A stretch of 14,468 bases of DNA from positions 1 through 14,468 of the forward strand of contig DASSGB010000121.1 in the NCBI GenBank assembly GCA_035693825.1, given 5' to 3'. Numbering within the stretch: position 1 is the first letter of the stretch; the number at the start of each line of letters is the position of its first letter. Source of the stretch: MGOM01 sp035693825. GTDB taxonomy: Bacteria; Chloroflexota; Anaerolineae; Anaerolineales; E44-bin32. Position numbers and translations under genes: made by a program. This document shows positions 5,957 through 13,354 of this stretch, one piece after another. A model generated the notes under the pieces. That model saw only the letters and a program-made list of their open reading frames with translations. It did not search any database and was not told the origin of the DNA.

Positions 5957-7030
5957 ATGCGTCAGCGCGTTCGCCAATTGGGCATCACCATCGGCACAAT
6001 GCGCCCCGGGCCCGAGAACGCCATCACCGATGTTCCGGGGGTGTGGGTCGGGCATACGACGGTGATCCGCGACGTGCCGCGCCTCGTCCGCACGGGGGTG
6101 ACGGTTATCGTTCCGCGCCAGGGCAGGATCTGGACCGACCACGCCTGCGCCGGATTCCACGCGCTGAGCGGGACGGGCGAGATGACCGGTGTTCACTGGA
6201 TCGTCGACTCGGGTTTCCTGACGACACCCATCGCCCTGACCAACACGAACCAGGTCGGCCTGGTGCGCGACACGCTCGTGGCCTACGGCTCCGAACGCGG
6301 CTGGACGCGCTTCTCGTCGCTGCCCGTCGTGGGGGAGACCTACGACGGCTGGCTGAGCGACCTCGACGCCTTTCCCCTCACCGCGCAGGATGTCGTCCGG
6401 GCGCTGGACACGGCCGGGCCCGGGCCCGTCGAGGAGGGCAACGTCGGCGGCGGAACGGGGATGATCTGCCACGACTTCAAGGGCGGAATCGGGACCGCGT
6501 CCCGACTGGTGTCGATCGGAGGCACACCTTATGTTCTCGGCGCACTCGTCCAAGCCAATTACGGCGATCGCCGGACGCTGAGGGTGGATGGCGTTCCTGT
6601 CGGCAGCGAGATTGGACCCGAGGAAGTCCCCTCCCCGTGGCGGCAGCCGCCGCCCATGAGTTCGATCCTGGTCTTGTTGGCGACCGACGCCCCGCTGCTG
6701 CCGCAGCAGTGCCGCCGATTGGCGGAACGGGCGACGATCGGCCTGGCGCGAGTCGGTGGCCTGGGACTCCACACAAGCGGCGATCTGTTCCTGGCGTTCT
6801 CCACCGGCAACTCGATGCCGGCCCAGCCGTCCGGTCCGCTTGCTCTCACCATGCTTCCCAACACGGACGTGAACCTGCTCTTCGAAGCCGCGGCCGAAAC
6901 CGTCGAGGAAAGCATCCTCAACGCCCTGTGTATGGCGGAGACCATGGAAGGTTTCCAGGGACGCGTCGCCCGCGAACTGCCGCTGGATCGACTTGTGGAG
7001 ATCATGCGAAAGTACGGGCGGCTGAAGTAG
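5957..7030 (+). CDS. P1 family peptidase (DmpA/BapA-like N-terminal-nucleophile aminopeptidase)
   Basis: This 357-residue protein is close to DmpA (about 375). Family landmarks are NAITDVPGVWVGHTT near the N-terminus, EGNVGGGTGM and FKGGIGTASR (161-183), LVQANYG (Asn201), SSILVLLATDAPL (235-247) and TSGDLFLAFST (273-283). In DmpA and BapA a precursor cleaves itself before a Ser that becomes the N-terminal nucleophile. By position that is Ser236, with Ser274 and Asp276 matching the remaining catalytic residues. The chains would be about 235 and 122 residues, like the known alpha and beta subunits. The residue before the nucleophile is Ser here, whereas DmpA has Gly. Substrates in the family are N-terminal D-Ala, beta-amino or other small peptides and amides. 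There is no signal peptide. The start is ATG 5957 with AAGGAG upstream. Confidence 0.9.
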   Translation: MRQRVRQLGITIGTMRPGPENAITDVPGVWVGHTTVIRDVPRLVRTGVTVIVPRQGRIWTDHACAGFHALSGTGEMTGVHWIVDSGFLTTPIALTNTNQVGLVRDTLVAYGSERGWTRFSSLPVVGETYDGWLSDLDAFPLTAQDVVRALDTAGPGPVEEGNVGGGTGMICHDFKGGIGTASRLVSIGGTPYVLGALVQANYGDRRTLRVDGVPVGSEIGPEEVPSPWRQPPPMSSILVLLATDAPLLPQQCRRLAERATIGLARVGGLGLHTSGDLFLAFSTGNSMPAQPSGPLALTMLPNTDVNLLFEAAAETVEESILNALCMAETMEGFQGRVARELPLDRLVEIMRKYGRLK

Positions 7031-7031
7031 G

Positions 7032-7156
7032 CCGTCGGCTATCAGCTATCAGCTGTCAGCCATCAGCTATCAGCTTTCAGCCTTCAGCCTTCGGCCGTCG
7101 GCCATCAGCCTCGGCCATATGCCTAGTCACCAATCACTAATCACTAATCACGGATC
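7032..7156. repeat. Heptamer tandem repeat array in intergenic region
   Basis: Seventeen or so consecutive units keep a 7-base step with one slip: CCGTCGG, CTATCAG twice, CTGTCAG, CCATCAG, CTATCAG, CTTTCAG, CCTTCAG, CCTTCGG, CCGTCGG, CCATCAG, a 6-base CCTCGG, then CCATATG, CCTAGTC, ACCAATC, ACTAATC twice and ACGGATC. The first part follows consensus CYDTCRG; the last part is a different heptamer. It starts one base after the P1 peptidase stop and ends about 20 bases before the end of the convergent SGNH gene. Heptamer arrays of this kind are known from cyanobacteria and are seen in other phyla. No protein-coding signal is seen. Confidence 0.88.
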
Positions 7157-7177
7157 TTTTTCCGCTCCCCCCGCTGT

Positions 7178-8146
7178 TCACTCGCTTAGATACCGCCATA
7201 TCGAATCCAGCGTCTGCAGGGCCGTGAGATTGCGCATGGTCATCCCGAACTGCAGGTTGGCCGGGGTGAAATCGGCGGAGGCCGAACCCTCCGAAGGATG
7301 GACCCCGTCGATGCTCAGGCCCAGGTCGGGCAAGTCGACGAGCGTGGACCAGTAATCCCAAAACGGAATCTCGTACTCGGTGCACAGCCTGGAGAGAATC
7401 GAGTTGAACCGTTCGACCTGGTCTCCCGCGGACGGAAGGTTCAGCGGAGGCAGGCTGCTGACGATGGGCACAACACCCATGCGGATCGTCGTATCCAGGA
7501 GGGCGCGGAAATTGCCCTCGAAGTCCTGAGGCTCGGTCTGCAGCACGTCGTTGGTGCCGATCATGATCAACGCCAGCGACGGCCGGACCAGGCGATATTC
7601 GCAGACGAGAGGATTCTCTCCTTCGAGGCACTCGGTGCGATCGGCCGCGTCGGGTGAGAGCAGGCTCCAGGTGGTCCAGCTGACCTGCGCCGCCAGCGAT
7701 TCGTTGGCGAAGGAGTTGTCCGTGCGGGCGACTTCCCGGCGGTAGAACTCAATGACAGGGGCCAGATAGGCATGTTGGCGCAAGTCGTATCGGCCTTCGC
7801 CGATCGGGGCCAGGAAAGCCCTGGAGGCGGTGATGCTGTCGCCGACCTTCGAGAAGACTGCGCGCCGGTTGCCCAGGGTCTGGCCGACGCCGAAGATCTC
7901 CAGGGCACGCTGGCCCAGCCCCCGCAGGAACGGGTAAGCCTGAGTCGGCGTCGGTTCCGGGGTCGGTGTCGGCGTCGGAGGGGAAGGTGTGGCGCTGGCC
8001 ATCGGGCCTGGCTCCTGGGTCGGTGCGGCCATCGTCAGGGTGGCGGCGATGGCCGCGTTGCGAATCGTCGCCCTTGCCAGCGCCACGAGGAGGACCAGCG
8101 CCGCCACGACCGTGAAGACCACCAGCCGCTGCCCGTTCTGTGACAC
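7178..8146 (-). CDS. Exported SGNH/GDSL-family hydrolase, membrane-anchored
   Basis: This 322-residue protein has an N-terminal hydrophobic segment (about 8-25) without a lipobox, so it is probably a signal anchor or uncleaved signal. A Pro/Thr linker (about 50-70) follows, then an SGNH-type domain. Block I is FSKVGDSIT with nucleophile Ser104, block III is MIGTND (Asn199), and block V is DGVHPS (Asp280, His283). The family hydrolyses esters or acetyl groups on lipids and polysaccharides; the substrate is unknown. Cys173 and Cys182 (ECLEGENPLVCEYR) are conserved in the divergent paralogue and may form a disulfide. The start is GTG 8146, exactly where a leaderless transcript from the -10 at 8158-8153 would begin. 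It shares block spacing and the C-terminal MRNLTALQTLDSIWRY with the neighbour. Confidence 0.85.
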   Translation of the reverse strand: MSQNGQRLVVFTVVAALVLLVALARATIRNAAIAATLTMAAPTQEPGPMASATPSPPTPTPTPEPTPTQAYPFLRGLGQRALEIFGVGQTLGNRRAVFSKVGDSITASRAFLAPIGEGRYDLRQHAYLAPVIEFYRREVARTDNSFANESLAAQVSWTTWSLLSPDAADRTECLEGENPLVCEYRLVRPSLALIMIGTNDVLQTEPQDFEGNFRALLDTTIRMGVVPIVSSLPPLNLPSAGDQVERFNSILSRLCTEYEIPFWDYWSTLVDLPDLGLSIDGVHPSEGSASADFTPANLQFGMTMRNLTALQTLDSIWRYLSE

Positions 8147-8152
8147 ACGGGA

Positions 8153-8158
8153 ATTGTA
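8153..8158 (-). promoter_or_regulatory. -10 element for leaderless SGNH gene (minus strand)
   Basis: TACAAT (8158 to 8153, within TATACAAT) is followed by six bases and then the GTG start codon at 8146. Transcription would start on the first base of the start codon. No Shine-Dalgarno sequence is present, supporting leaderless translation. Confidence 0.6.
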
Positions 8159-8205
8159 TATCGGCGCGGGAGGCCGAATGGGCTAGAGATCGAACTCCTT
8201 CGGCG

Positions 8206-8214
8206 TGCTATCAT
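8206..8214 (+). promoter_or_regulatory. Extended -10 element for leaderless SGNH lipoprotein gene (plus strand)
   Basis: TGC (8206-8208) directly precedes TATCAT (8209-8214). Six bases later is GTG 8221, so the predicted transcript start coincides with the start codon. There is no Shine-Dalgarno sequence. This mirrors the layout of the divergent paralogue 60 bases away. Confidence 0.6.
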
Positions 8215-8220
8215 CGAATC

Positions 8221-9111
8221 GTGATCGCGCGTCGACCTGTCGTCATTCTTCCGGCGCTGATGGTCGTGTTGGGCGCCTGTGCTCCGCAGCCGGCATCGAC
8301 CCCGACGCCCTCGGCCTTCCCCACATCGACGATCGGCCCGAGGGCTCAGGCCACGCCCTGGCATCAACTGCCCGTTCTTCCGGCGATGACCGAGACGGCC
8401 AGGGAAATCTACAACCGCGGTCTGGAGCTGGGGAACAATCCTGCCGCCTTCTCGAAAGTCGGTGACTGCGGCAGTTCCCCGAGCTGGTTCCTGGGTGCCT
8501 TCGATTCGGGGCCGGACGACTACCGTCTGGGCGAGCACCAGCACCTCGACGAGGTCATCCGTTACTTCGGAGGCTCCTTCGGTCGCGTCAGCCTCGCCGC
8601 CAAGTCCGGATTCAACGCCTCGTCGGTCTTTTCGCCGCTTTCGGCGGATCCCGTGGAATGCGCGCCGGGGGAAGGCCCACTTGCGTGCGAATATCGGATC
8701 CACCGCCCCAGCATCGCCTTCATCATGCTTGGCACCAACGATCGGTTCCACGCCGAAGTGTTCGAGGATCGGCTGAGCCAGATCGTGGCCTACACCATTG
8801 CCAAGGGCGTCGTCCCCATCCTGGCCACCAAGCCGGACAACCTGGAGGGCGATGGAAGCCTCAATGCAACGGTGGCGCGCGTCGCGCGCGCGTACGACGT
8901 CCCGCTGTGGAACGAGTGGCGGGCGATGCAGTCGCTGCCCGATGGAGGCCTCCAGGAGGATGGAGCTCATCTGACCTGGGAGCCCAACTGGTTCGATGAC
9001 CGCGTCATCTTGCGCGCCGGGTGGCCCGTGCGCAACCTCACCGCGCTGCAGGCGCTGGACGTCGTCTGGCGGTACGTGACCTCGGCGGAAGACCCGACTG
9101 CGACACCCTGA
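8221..9111 (+). CDS. SGNH-hydrolase-like lipoprotein with Cys at the nucleophile position
   Basis: This 296-residue lipoprotein starts at GTG 8221; its hydrophobic signal ends in LGAC (Cys20), followed by a short Pro/Thr linker. The globular part aligns with the divergent neighbour: AFSKVGD, PLACEYR with the paired Cys147 and Cys156, MLGTND (171-174), the Asp247-x2-His250 pair in EDGAH, and VRNLTALQALDVVWRY at the end. The block I Ser of the neighbour (GDSIT) is Cys83 here (GDCGS, codon TGC). The Asn and Asp/His sites are kept, so it may be a thiol-nucleophile hydrolase, a slow enzyme, or a binding protein derived from a hydrolase. The longer frame from 8140 is rejected because it runs across the promoter and lacks an N-terminal signal. 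It probably arose by duplication with inversion. Confidence 0.82.
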   Translation: MIARRPVVILPALMVVLGACAPQPASTPTPSAFPTSTIGPRAQATPWHQLPVLPAMTETAREIYNRGLELGNNPAAFSKVGDCGSSPSWFLGAFDSGPDDYRLGEHQHLDEVIRYFGGSFGRVSLAAKSGFNASSVFSPLSADPVECAPGEGPLACEYRIHRPSIAFIMLGTNDRFHAEVFEDRLSQIVAYTIAKGVVPILATKPDNLEGDGSLNATVARVARAYDVPLWNEWRAMQSLPDGGLQEDGAHLTWEPNWFDDRVILRAGWPVRNLTALQALDVVWRYVTSAEDPTATP

Positions 9112-9138
9112 GGGATCGGTGGCCGAAAACAACAATGC

Positions 9139-9164
9139 CAGGGGCGGCTCGCGAGCCGCCCCTG
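9139..9164. repeat. Perfect 26-bp palindrome, interspersed repeat, copy 2; likely terminator
   Basis: The arms CAGGGGCGGC and GCCGCCCCTG are identical to the copy at 1-26, but the self-complementary centre is TCGCGA instead of CCATGG. It lies between the convergent SGNH lipoprotein gene and the MoeA operon. Read on the minus strand it is followed by the T-rich ATTGTTGTTTT, so it could terminate the MoeA operon. On the plus strand no U-tract follows. Confidence 0.85.
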
Positions 9165-9191
9165 CCTTGGTGCTGCGAGATCGGTCTTCCG

Positions 9192-11189
9192 CTAGGGAAG
9201 CGTCGCGATGACCTTCCCCATCGGCGCCACATCGTAGCCGGGCAGCGACGCCACGGCTCGTCGAAACTCGGTCGAATCGAGGAGCTGAATCAGGGGCGCC
9301 AGCTTCGCCGATCCGTGGTGCTCGCGTGGTATGACGAGATCGTACCGCTCCTGGAACAAGGGCACGAAATCCAGACCCAACGCCGTGGCCGCGGCGCGAA
9401 TGCCGAGGGCGCAATCGGCTCTGCCCGATGCCACCACGGCGGCCACCGTCATGTGGGTGAACTCCTCTCTGCCGTAACCCTGGATGGCTGCCTGCCCGAT
9501 GCCCAGGCGTTCGATGTGGTAGTCGAGCAGCAGCCGCGTGCCTGATCCGCGCTGACGGTTGACGAAGCGAACCTCCGGACGCGCAAGGTCGCTGAGATCC
9601 CTGATTCCCTTCGGGTTGCCCGAGGAACACAACAATCCTTGTTCTCTCCCGACGAGCGCCAGGACGATCACGGGAGTCGTCGGGAGGTACTCCTTGATGT
9701 AACGAAGGTTGAATTCGCCCGACTCCGGGTCGAGGAGATGGCTTCCCGCCAGGTGGGCTTCGCCGCGTCCGAGTGCGATCAGGCCTCCCAGGCTGCCAAG
9801 GTTCGTCGACGACAGGCGTGTACCCGCCTCCGCCAGGAACTGGGCCATCAGATCGAGCGTAAGGTCGTGAGAGCCCAACACAACGATCGTGCGCTCGATG
9901 TCCTGCGGGGAGCGATAGAGATGGACGGAGACCTGCTCGCCGGATTCCAATCCCTGCACCCCCGGAGGGATCCGCACGATGCCGTCGGCGCGCACCAGGG
10001 AGGTCAGCACGCCTGCGCCGCGAGCCAGGGGCGCCACCACAACACGGTCAGCGACGCGACCGGCAGTCACACGCAGGTACTCCAGATCGCCGGCGGACGA
10101 ATGGACCTTGCGCGTGAGCGTGCCCGAGATCGTGGGCGGTTCGAGGGGCGGCCGCCCGGTCCAACGCGCCAGGAGCGGCTCGACAAAGATTTCACCCGTG
10201 AGCGCGGCTGAGACCGGGAAACCAGGTACTCCGAGGATGGGCACCCTTTTCGATTTGCCGACACCCTGCCATGGAGCGATGGCCGATGCCCGTCGAACCA
10301 TGCCGACGACCACCGGGTGACCCGGTCGCACGGCGACGCCGTGCGCGAGAACCTCTCCGATCGAGGCGATGATCCTGGCGCTGAAATCCTCCGAGCCGGC
10401 AGATGAGCCGGCGTTCAGAAGGATCAGATCGCAGTCACCTGCCGCTCCGGCCACGACCGCACGGATGCGCTCGAAATCGTCAGGGATGATCTCCGTGCGG
10501 CGCGGCGAGCCACCCCAGGCCCGCACCTGCGCCGAAAGCACGATGGAGTTGAATTCCGGGATCTGGCCTGGGGCGAGCGGCGTGCCCGCAGGCACGAGTT
10601 CGCTTCCGGTCGGAACGATCACGACGCGCGGCAACTTCGTGACCTTGACGTTGGTGACCCCGCTGGCTGCGAGCGCGCCCAGGTCCACCGGACGCAGAGT
10701 GTGCCCGCCGGGCAGGACGAGCTCGGTGGCGACGAGATCTTCTCCCATCGGACGAATGTGTGTCCACGGCGAGGAGGGCTTGCGCAGGCGAATCGCCTTG
10801 TGACTTCGGCGGTCGGCTCCGGGCTCGACCGGCTCGACGTCTTCAATCGGAATGACCGCATCGGCCCAGTCCGGCAGAGGATCGCCGGTGTCGACGTAGG
10901 CCGCCTGATCCCCCAGCGCCAGGTCGATCGGACGCCGCTCGCTGGCCTGGGCGGTGGATGCGGCGGACACGGCATAGCCATCCATGGCCGCGCCGTGATA
11001 GTGCGGCGATGAGACCCGCGCCCAAACGGCTTCGGCCGTCACCCGACCCAACGCGTCCTCCAGCGGCAGAGTCTCGCTGCCGAGGACCCCCCACAGACCT
11101 TCTCTCCGCAGAGCGGCTTCCAGCCGCGACCACGCTTCGGCCAGGGGAATGTCGTGCAGGTAGACCGATGCCTCGGGAGACGGCGTCAT
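9192..11189 (-). CDS. MoeA-like molybdopterin molybdotransferase fused to a PBP-like (substrate-binding) domain
   Basis: This 665-residue protein has residues 1 to about 428 as MoeA (MDGYAV 69-74, DTGDPLPDWADAVIP, PTGSELVP 193-200, NAGSSAGSEDF 259-269, VRPGHP 288-292, GVPGFPVSA, and the C-terminal VRADGIVRIPPG). Residues about 433-660 form a PBP-like domain (VVLGSHDLTLDLM, then VNRQRGSGTR 543-552, then GYGREEFTHMTVAAVVASGRADCALGI), as in molybdate/tungstate-sensing fusions. MoeA inserts Mo or W into adenylylated molybdopterin; the added domain may bind the oxyanion. Compared with the neighbouring MoeA, the STGDE motif reads PTGSE and KPGKP reads RPGHP, so key acidic and lysine positions differ. 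The start is ATG 11189, ten bases after the MoeA stop; the longer start at 11228 would overlap MoeA and lacks support. It is the last gene of the operon. Confidence 0.9.
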   Translation of the reverse strand: MTPSPEASVYLHDIPLAEAWSRLEAALRREGLWGVLGSETLPLEDALGRVTAEAVWARVSSPHYHGAAMDGYAVSAASTAQASERRPIDLALGDQAAYVDTGDPLPDWADAVIPIEDVEPVEPGADRRSHKAIRLRKPSSPWTHIRPMGEDLVATELVLPGGHTLRPVDLGALAASGVTNVKVTKLPRVVIVPTGSELVPAGTPLAPGQIPEFNSIVLSAQVRAWGGSPRRTEIIPDDFERIRAVVAGAAGDCDLILLNAGSSAGSEDFSARIIASIGEVLAHGVAVRPGHPVVVGMVRRASAIAPWQGVGKSKRVPILGVPGFPVSAALTGEIFVEPLLARWTGRPPLEPPTISGTLTRKVHSSAGDLEYLRVTAGRVADRVVVAPLARGAGVLTSLVRADGIVRIPPGVQGLESGEQVSVHLYRSPQDIERTIVVLGSHDLTLDLMAQFLAEAGTRLSSTNLGSLGGLIALGRGEAHLAGSHLLDPESGEFNLRYIKEYLPTTPVIVLALVGREQGLLCSSGNPKGIRDLSDLARPEVRFVNRQRGSGTRLLLDYHIERLGIGQAAIQGYGREEFTHMTVAAVVASGRADCALGIRAAATALGLDFVPLFQERYDLVIPREHHGSAKLAPLIQLLDSTEFRRAVASLPGYDVAPMGKVIATLP

Positions 11190-11199
11190 TTGGGCCTTG

Positions 11200-12438
11200 T
11201 CAGAACGGCTCGACGTCGACCGATTCACCGGCGGCGAGCCCGGTCACATCGGGCGGAATGTGAACCATGCCGTCGGCGCGCACCAGGGTGAAGATGAGGT
11301 TGGACTTTCCGAAGACGGGTTCGGCGAGCCATCCTTCAGGGCTCGCCTCCAGACGGACAGGGATGTAATCATCCCGGCCGGCCTCGGACGGGACGTTTCC
11401 CGTGAGCCGAGCGCGCACCCGACCGGCGGGCACGGCGGCCTTGGCGCCCCCGACGCGCGCGATCGCCGGCACGATCGTCAGACCCGCGATGACCAGCGCG
11501 CTCACCGGGTTGCCCGGAAGTCCCACAAGCGGCACTCGACCGGCCACTCCCAAGATCGTCGGCTTTCCGGGCTTGATCGAGAGGCCGTGAATGAGGACGC
11601 CCGGCTCGCCGAGGAGGCTGAGAACCCTGGCCGTCATATCGCGCGCGCTGGCCGAGGACCCGGCGGTGACGACCACGATATGACTCGATGCGTGCGCGGC
11701 GCGCACCGCCTTCTCGAGCGTCTCGAAATGATCCGGGAGGATGCCACCGAGCAGCGGGTCGCCTCCGGCACGCCGGACGAGAGCAGCCAGCGTATGACTG
11801 TTGATGTCGCGCACCTGCCCGGGCGACGGGTCGGTCTCGGCAGGAACGACTTCGTCGCCGGTGGAGAGAATGGAAACCTTCGGCCGTTCATAGACGCTCA
11901 CTCGGGTGATCCCGAGGGCGAGCAGGCCGCCGATTTCCTGGGGTCGCAAGCGAATCCCGGCTTCGAGGATCCTCTCCCCCGGCACAACGTCCTCGCCGGC
12001 CGCGATGACGTTCTGACCGGGCGCGGCCGGCCGGTGAATCTCGACCTCATGCTGGCGAACGGCCTGCGTGTCCTCCAGCATCACCACCGCGTCGGCGCCC
12101 TGCGGGACCATCCCGCCGGTGTGGACGAGATACGCCTGGCCCCGGTCGACATTTCCGACGGCTACCTCACCCATGGGCACTTCGCCCTTCAACTTCAGGT
12201 ACGCCGGGAGGCTGGCCGATGCACCGTATGTGTCTTCGGCTCGGACGGCGTAGCCGTCGACATTGGCGCGCGCAAAGGACGGGAGAGGCTGCGGCGCGGT
12301 GATGGGCTCGGCCAGCACTCGATCCAGGGCCTCGGTCGTTGGCACGAGCTCTCGCCCGACCGTGGGCTCGGCAGGGAACGCGCGGAGCCACCGGGCTAAA
12401 GCTTCCTTGGGCGGGACGAGACGCAGGAACTCAGGCAT
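11200..12438 (-). CDS. moeA: Molybdopterin molybdotransferase MoeA
   Basis: This 412-residue protein is the usual MoeA size, with all standard landmarks: NVDGYAV (Asp61), VHTGGMVPQGADAVVM (106-120), AGEDV, STGDEVVPA (192-200), VTAGSSASARDM (258-268), IKPGKP (288-293), VGLPGNPVSALV (305-316), and the C-terminal domain ending in VRADGMVHIPP. It catalyses metal insertion into MPT-AMP, the last step of Mo cofactor synthesis, in the cytoplasm. The ATG at 12438 lies inside the end of the UbiA gene (8-base overlap), which implies translational coupling. No strong Shine-Dalgarno sequence is seen. The next gene encodes a second, divergent MoeA with an extra domain, so Mo and W may be handled separately (inference). 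Confidence 0.95.
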   Translation of the reverse strand: MPEFLRLVPPKEALARWLRAFPAEPTVGRELVPTTEALDRVLAEPITAPQPLPSFARANVDGYAVRAEDTYGASASLPAYLKLKGEVPMGEVAVGNVDRGQAYLVHTGGMVPQGADAVVMLEDTQAVRQHEVEIHRPAAPGQNVIAAGEDVVPGERILEAGIRLRPQEIGGLLALGITRVSVYERPKVSILSTGDEVVPAETDPSPGQVRDINSHTLAALVRRAGGDPLLGGILPDHFETLEKAVRAAHASSHIVVVTAGSSASARDMTARVLSLLGEPGVLIHGLSIKPGKPTILGVAGRVPLVGLPGNPVSALVIAGLTIVPAIARVGGAKAAVPAGRVRARLTGNVPSEAGRDDYIPVRLEASPEGWLAEPVFGKSNLIFTLVRADGMVHIPPDVTGLAAGESVDVEPF

Positions 12439-13354
12439 TGGCGGCTATCAAGAATCCTACCGCTTCCAGCGAGGCCGTCAATGCAAATACGGCGAGGGCC
12501 AGGGCCGTCACCAGCGCCCAACGAGGCTCCGCGGTTTTCAGCGTCCGACGAGCCAGCGTGATGTGGACCCACGCCAGAGGCAGACTCAGGGCTGCGAAAG
12601 TGGCCACGATCGGCGGCATCCCCAGCCACAGCGAGAAGACAAGCCAGCCATAACCGAGGGCGGTGGCCAGGCTGATCCAGCGAACCGTCGCCGCCCGACC
12701 GAGCCGGACGGCGAGGGTCCGCTTGCCGGTGGCGCGGTCGGAGTCTTCGTCGGGCAAGTCGAAGGTCATGATCATCGAGAACGCAAGGGCGGCGGGCGGA
12801 ATCACCGCGGCGGCAAGGACCGCACTGAGGCCGCCTGTCTGCAGGCTGAACGCCAGCGCCGGCACAATGGCGGCGATGACGAAGGCGGCCAAGAATTCGC
12901 CAAGCCCGGTCGCGACCCAGCGCGCGGGTGGGGCCGAATAACCCAGCCCGATCACCAGCGCAACCAACACCAAACCCAGGGGCACGCCCTGCATCAGTCC
13001 CAGGGCCATGAGCCGAAAAAGGAGCAGGACCGTCATGGCCAGAGTGATGGATCCTGCCCACAGAGCCGCCTTTCGATCAAGCCCCGCTGGGCTCAGGACG
13101 CCACTGCCTCCGCTGAAAGGTGTGCGATAGAGATTGGCCGTGTCCGTCGAGACGTCGAAGTATTCGTTGGAGTAATGAACGCTGAGTTGGATGGCCGACA
13201 CCAGCGCCTGACCGGCGACGGCGCGCCACAAGTCGATCCGCGCTCCGGCATGAACTGCCATCGTCAGCCCGAGAACGTAAAGCAGAAACCCTCCGAGTAG
13301 AAAGAGGGGCCGGCTTAGACGAACGAACAGCCAGAGGTTCTTGGCGCCTGACAT
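12431..13354 (-). CDS. UbiA-family prenyltransferase
   Basis: This 307-residue integral membrane protein has about eight to nine hydrophobic helices. The first polyprenyl-diphosphate/Mg motif is NEYFDVSTD (63-71), the second DLPDEDSD (199-206), followed by GKRTLAVRLG, all typical of the UbiA/MenA superfamily. The SGGSGVLSPAGL segment after motif 1 also occurs in MenA-like proteins. The family joins a polyprenyl diphosphate to an aromatic acceptor. A role in menaquinone or another isoprenoid lipid is plausible, but the aromatic substrate cannot be deduced. The start is ATG 13354, sharing a base with the cupin-gene stop (TGATG). The frame extends upstream to 13735, but that part is highly basic, overlaps the cupin-like gene and is rejected. 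Confidence 0.9.
   Translation of the reverse strand: MSGAKNLWLFVRLSRPLFLLGGFLLYVLGLTMAVHAGARIDLWRAVAGQALVSAIQLSVHYSNEYFDVSTDTANLYRTPFSGGSGVLSPAGLDRKAALWAGSITLAMTVLLLFRLMALGLMQGVPLGLVLVALVIGLGYSAPPARWVATGLGEFLAAFVIAAIVPALAFSLQTGGLSAVLAAAVIPPAALAFSMIMTFDLPDEDSDRATGKRTLAVRLGRAATVRWISLATALGYGWLVFSLWLGMPPIVATFAALSLPLAWVHITLARRTLKTAEPRWALVTALALAVFALTASLEAVGFLIAANA

Noticed and set aside
5320..7140. A 606-codon open frame on the plus strand running across the PH/SHOCT, promoter and P1 peptidase regions
   Set aside because: It crosses a divergent promoter, is rich in Arg/His/Gly/Pro as expected from out-of-frame GC-rich DNA, and lies over two well-supported genes.
7032..7156. CRISPR array
   Set aside because: Repeats are 7 bases without spacers, and no cas gene is present.
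8035..9630. A 531-codon minus-strand open frame opposite the SGNH lipoprotein gene
   Set aside because: It overlaps three supported genes, the promoter gap and the palindrome; the composition is that of an antisense shadow.
11197..12399. A 400-codon plus-strand open frame opposite moeA
   Set aside because: It lies entirely antisense to a canonical moeA and has no domain-like pattern.
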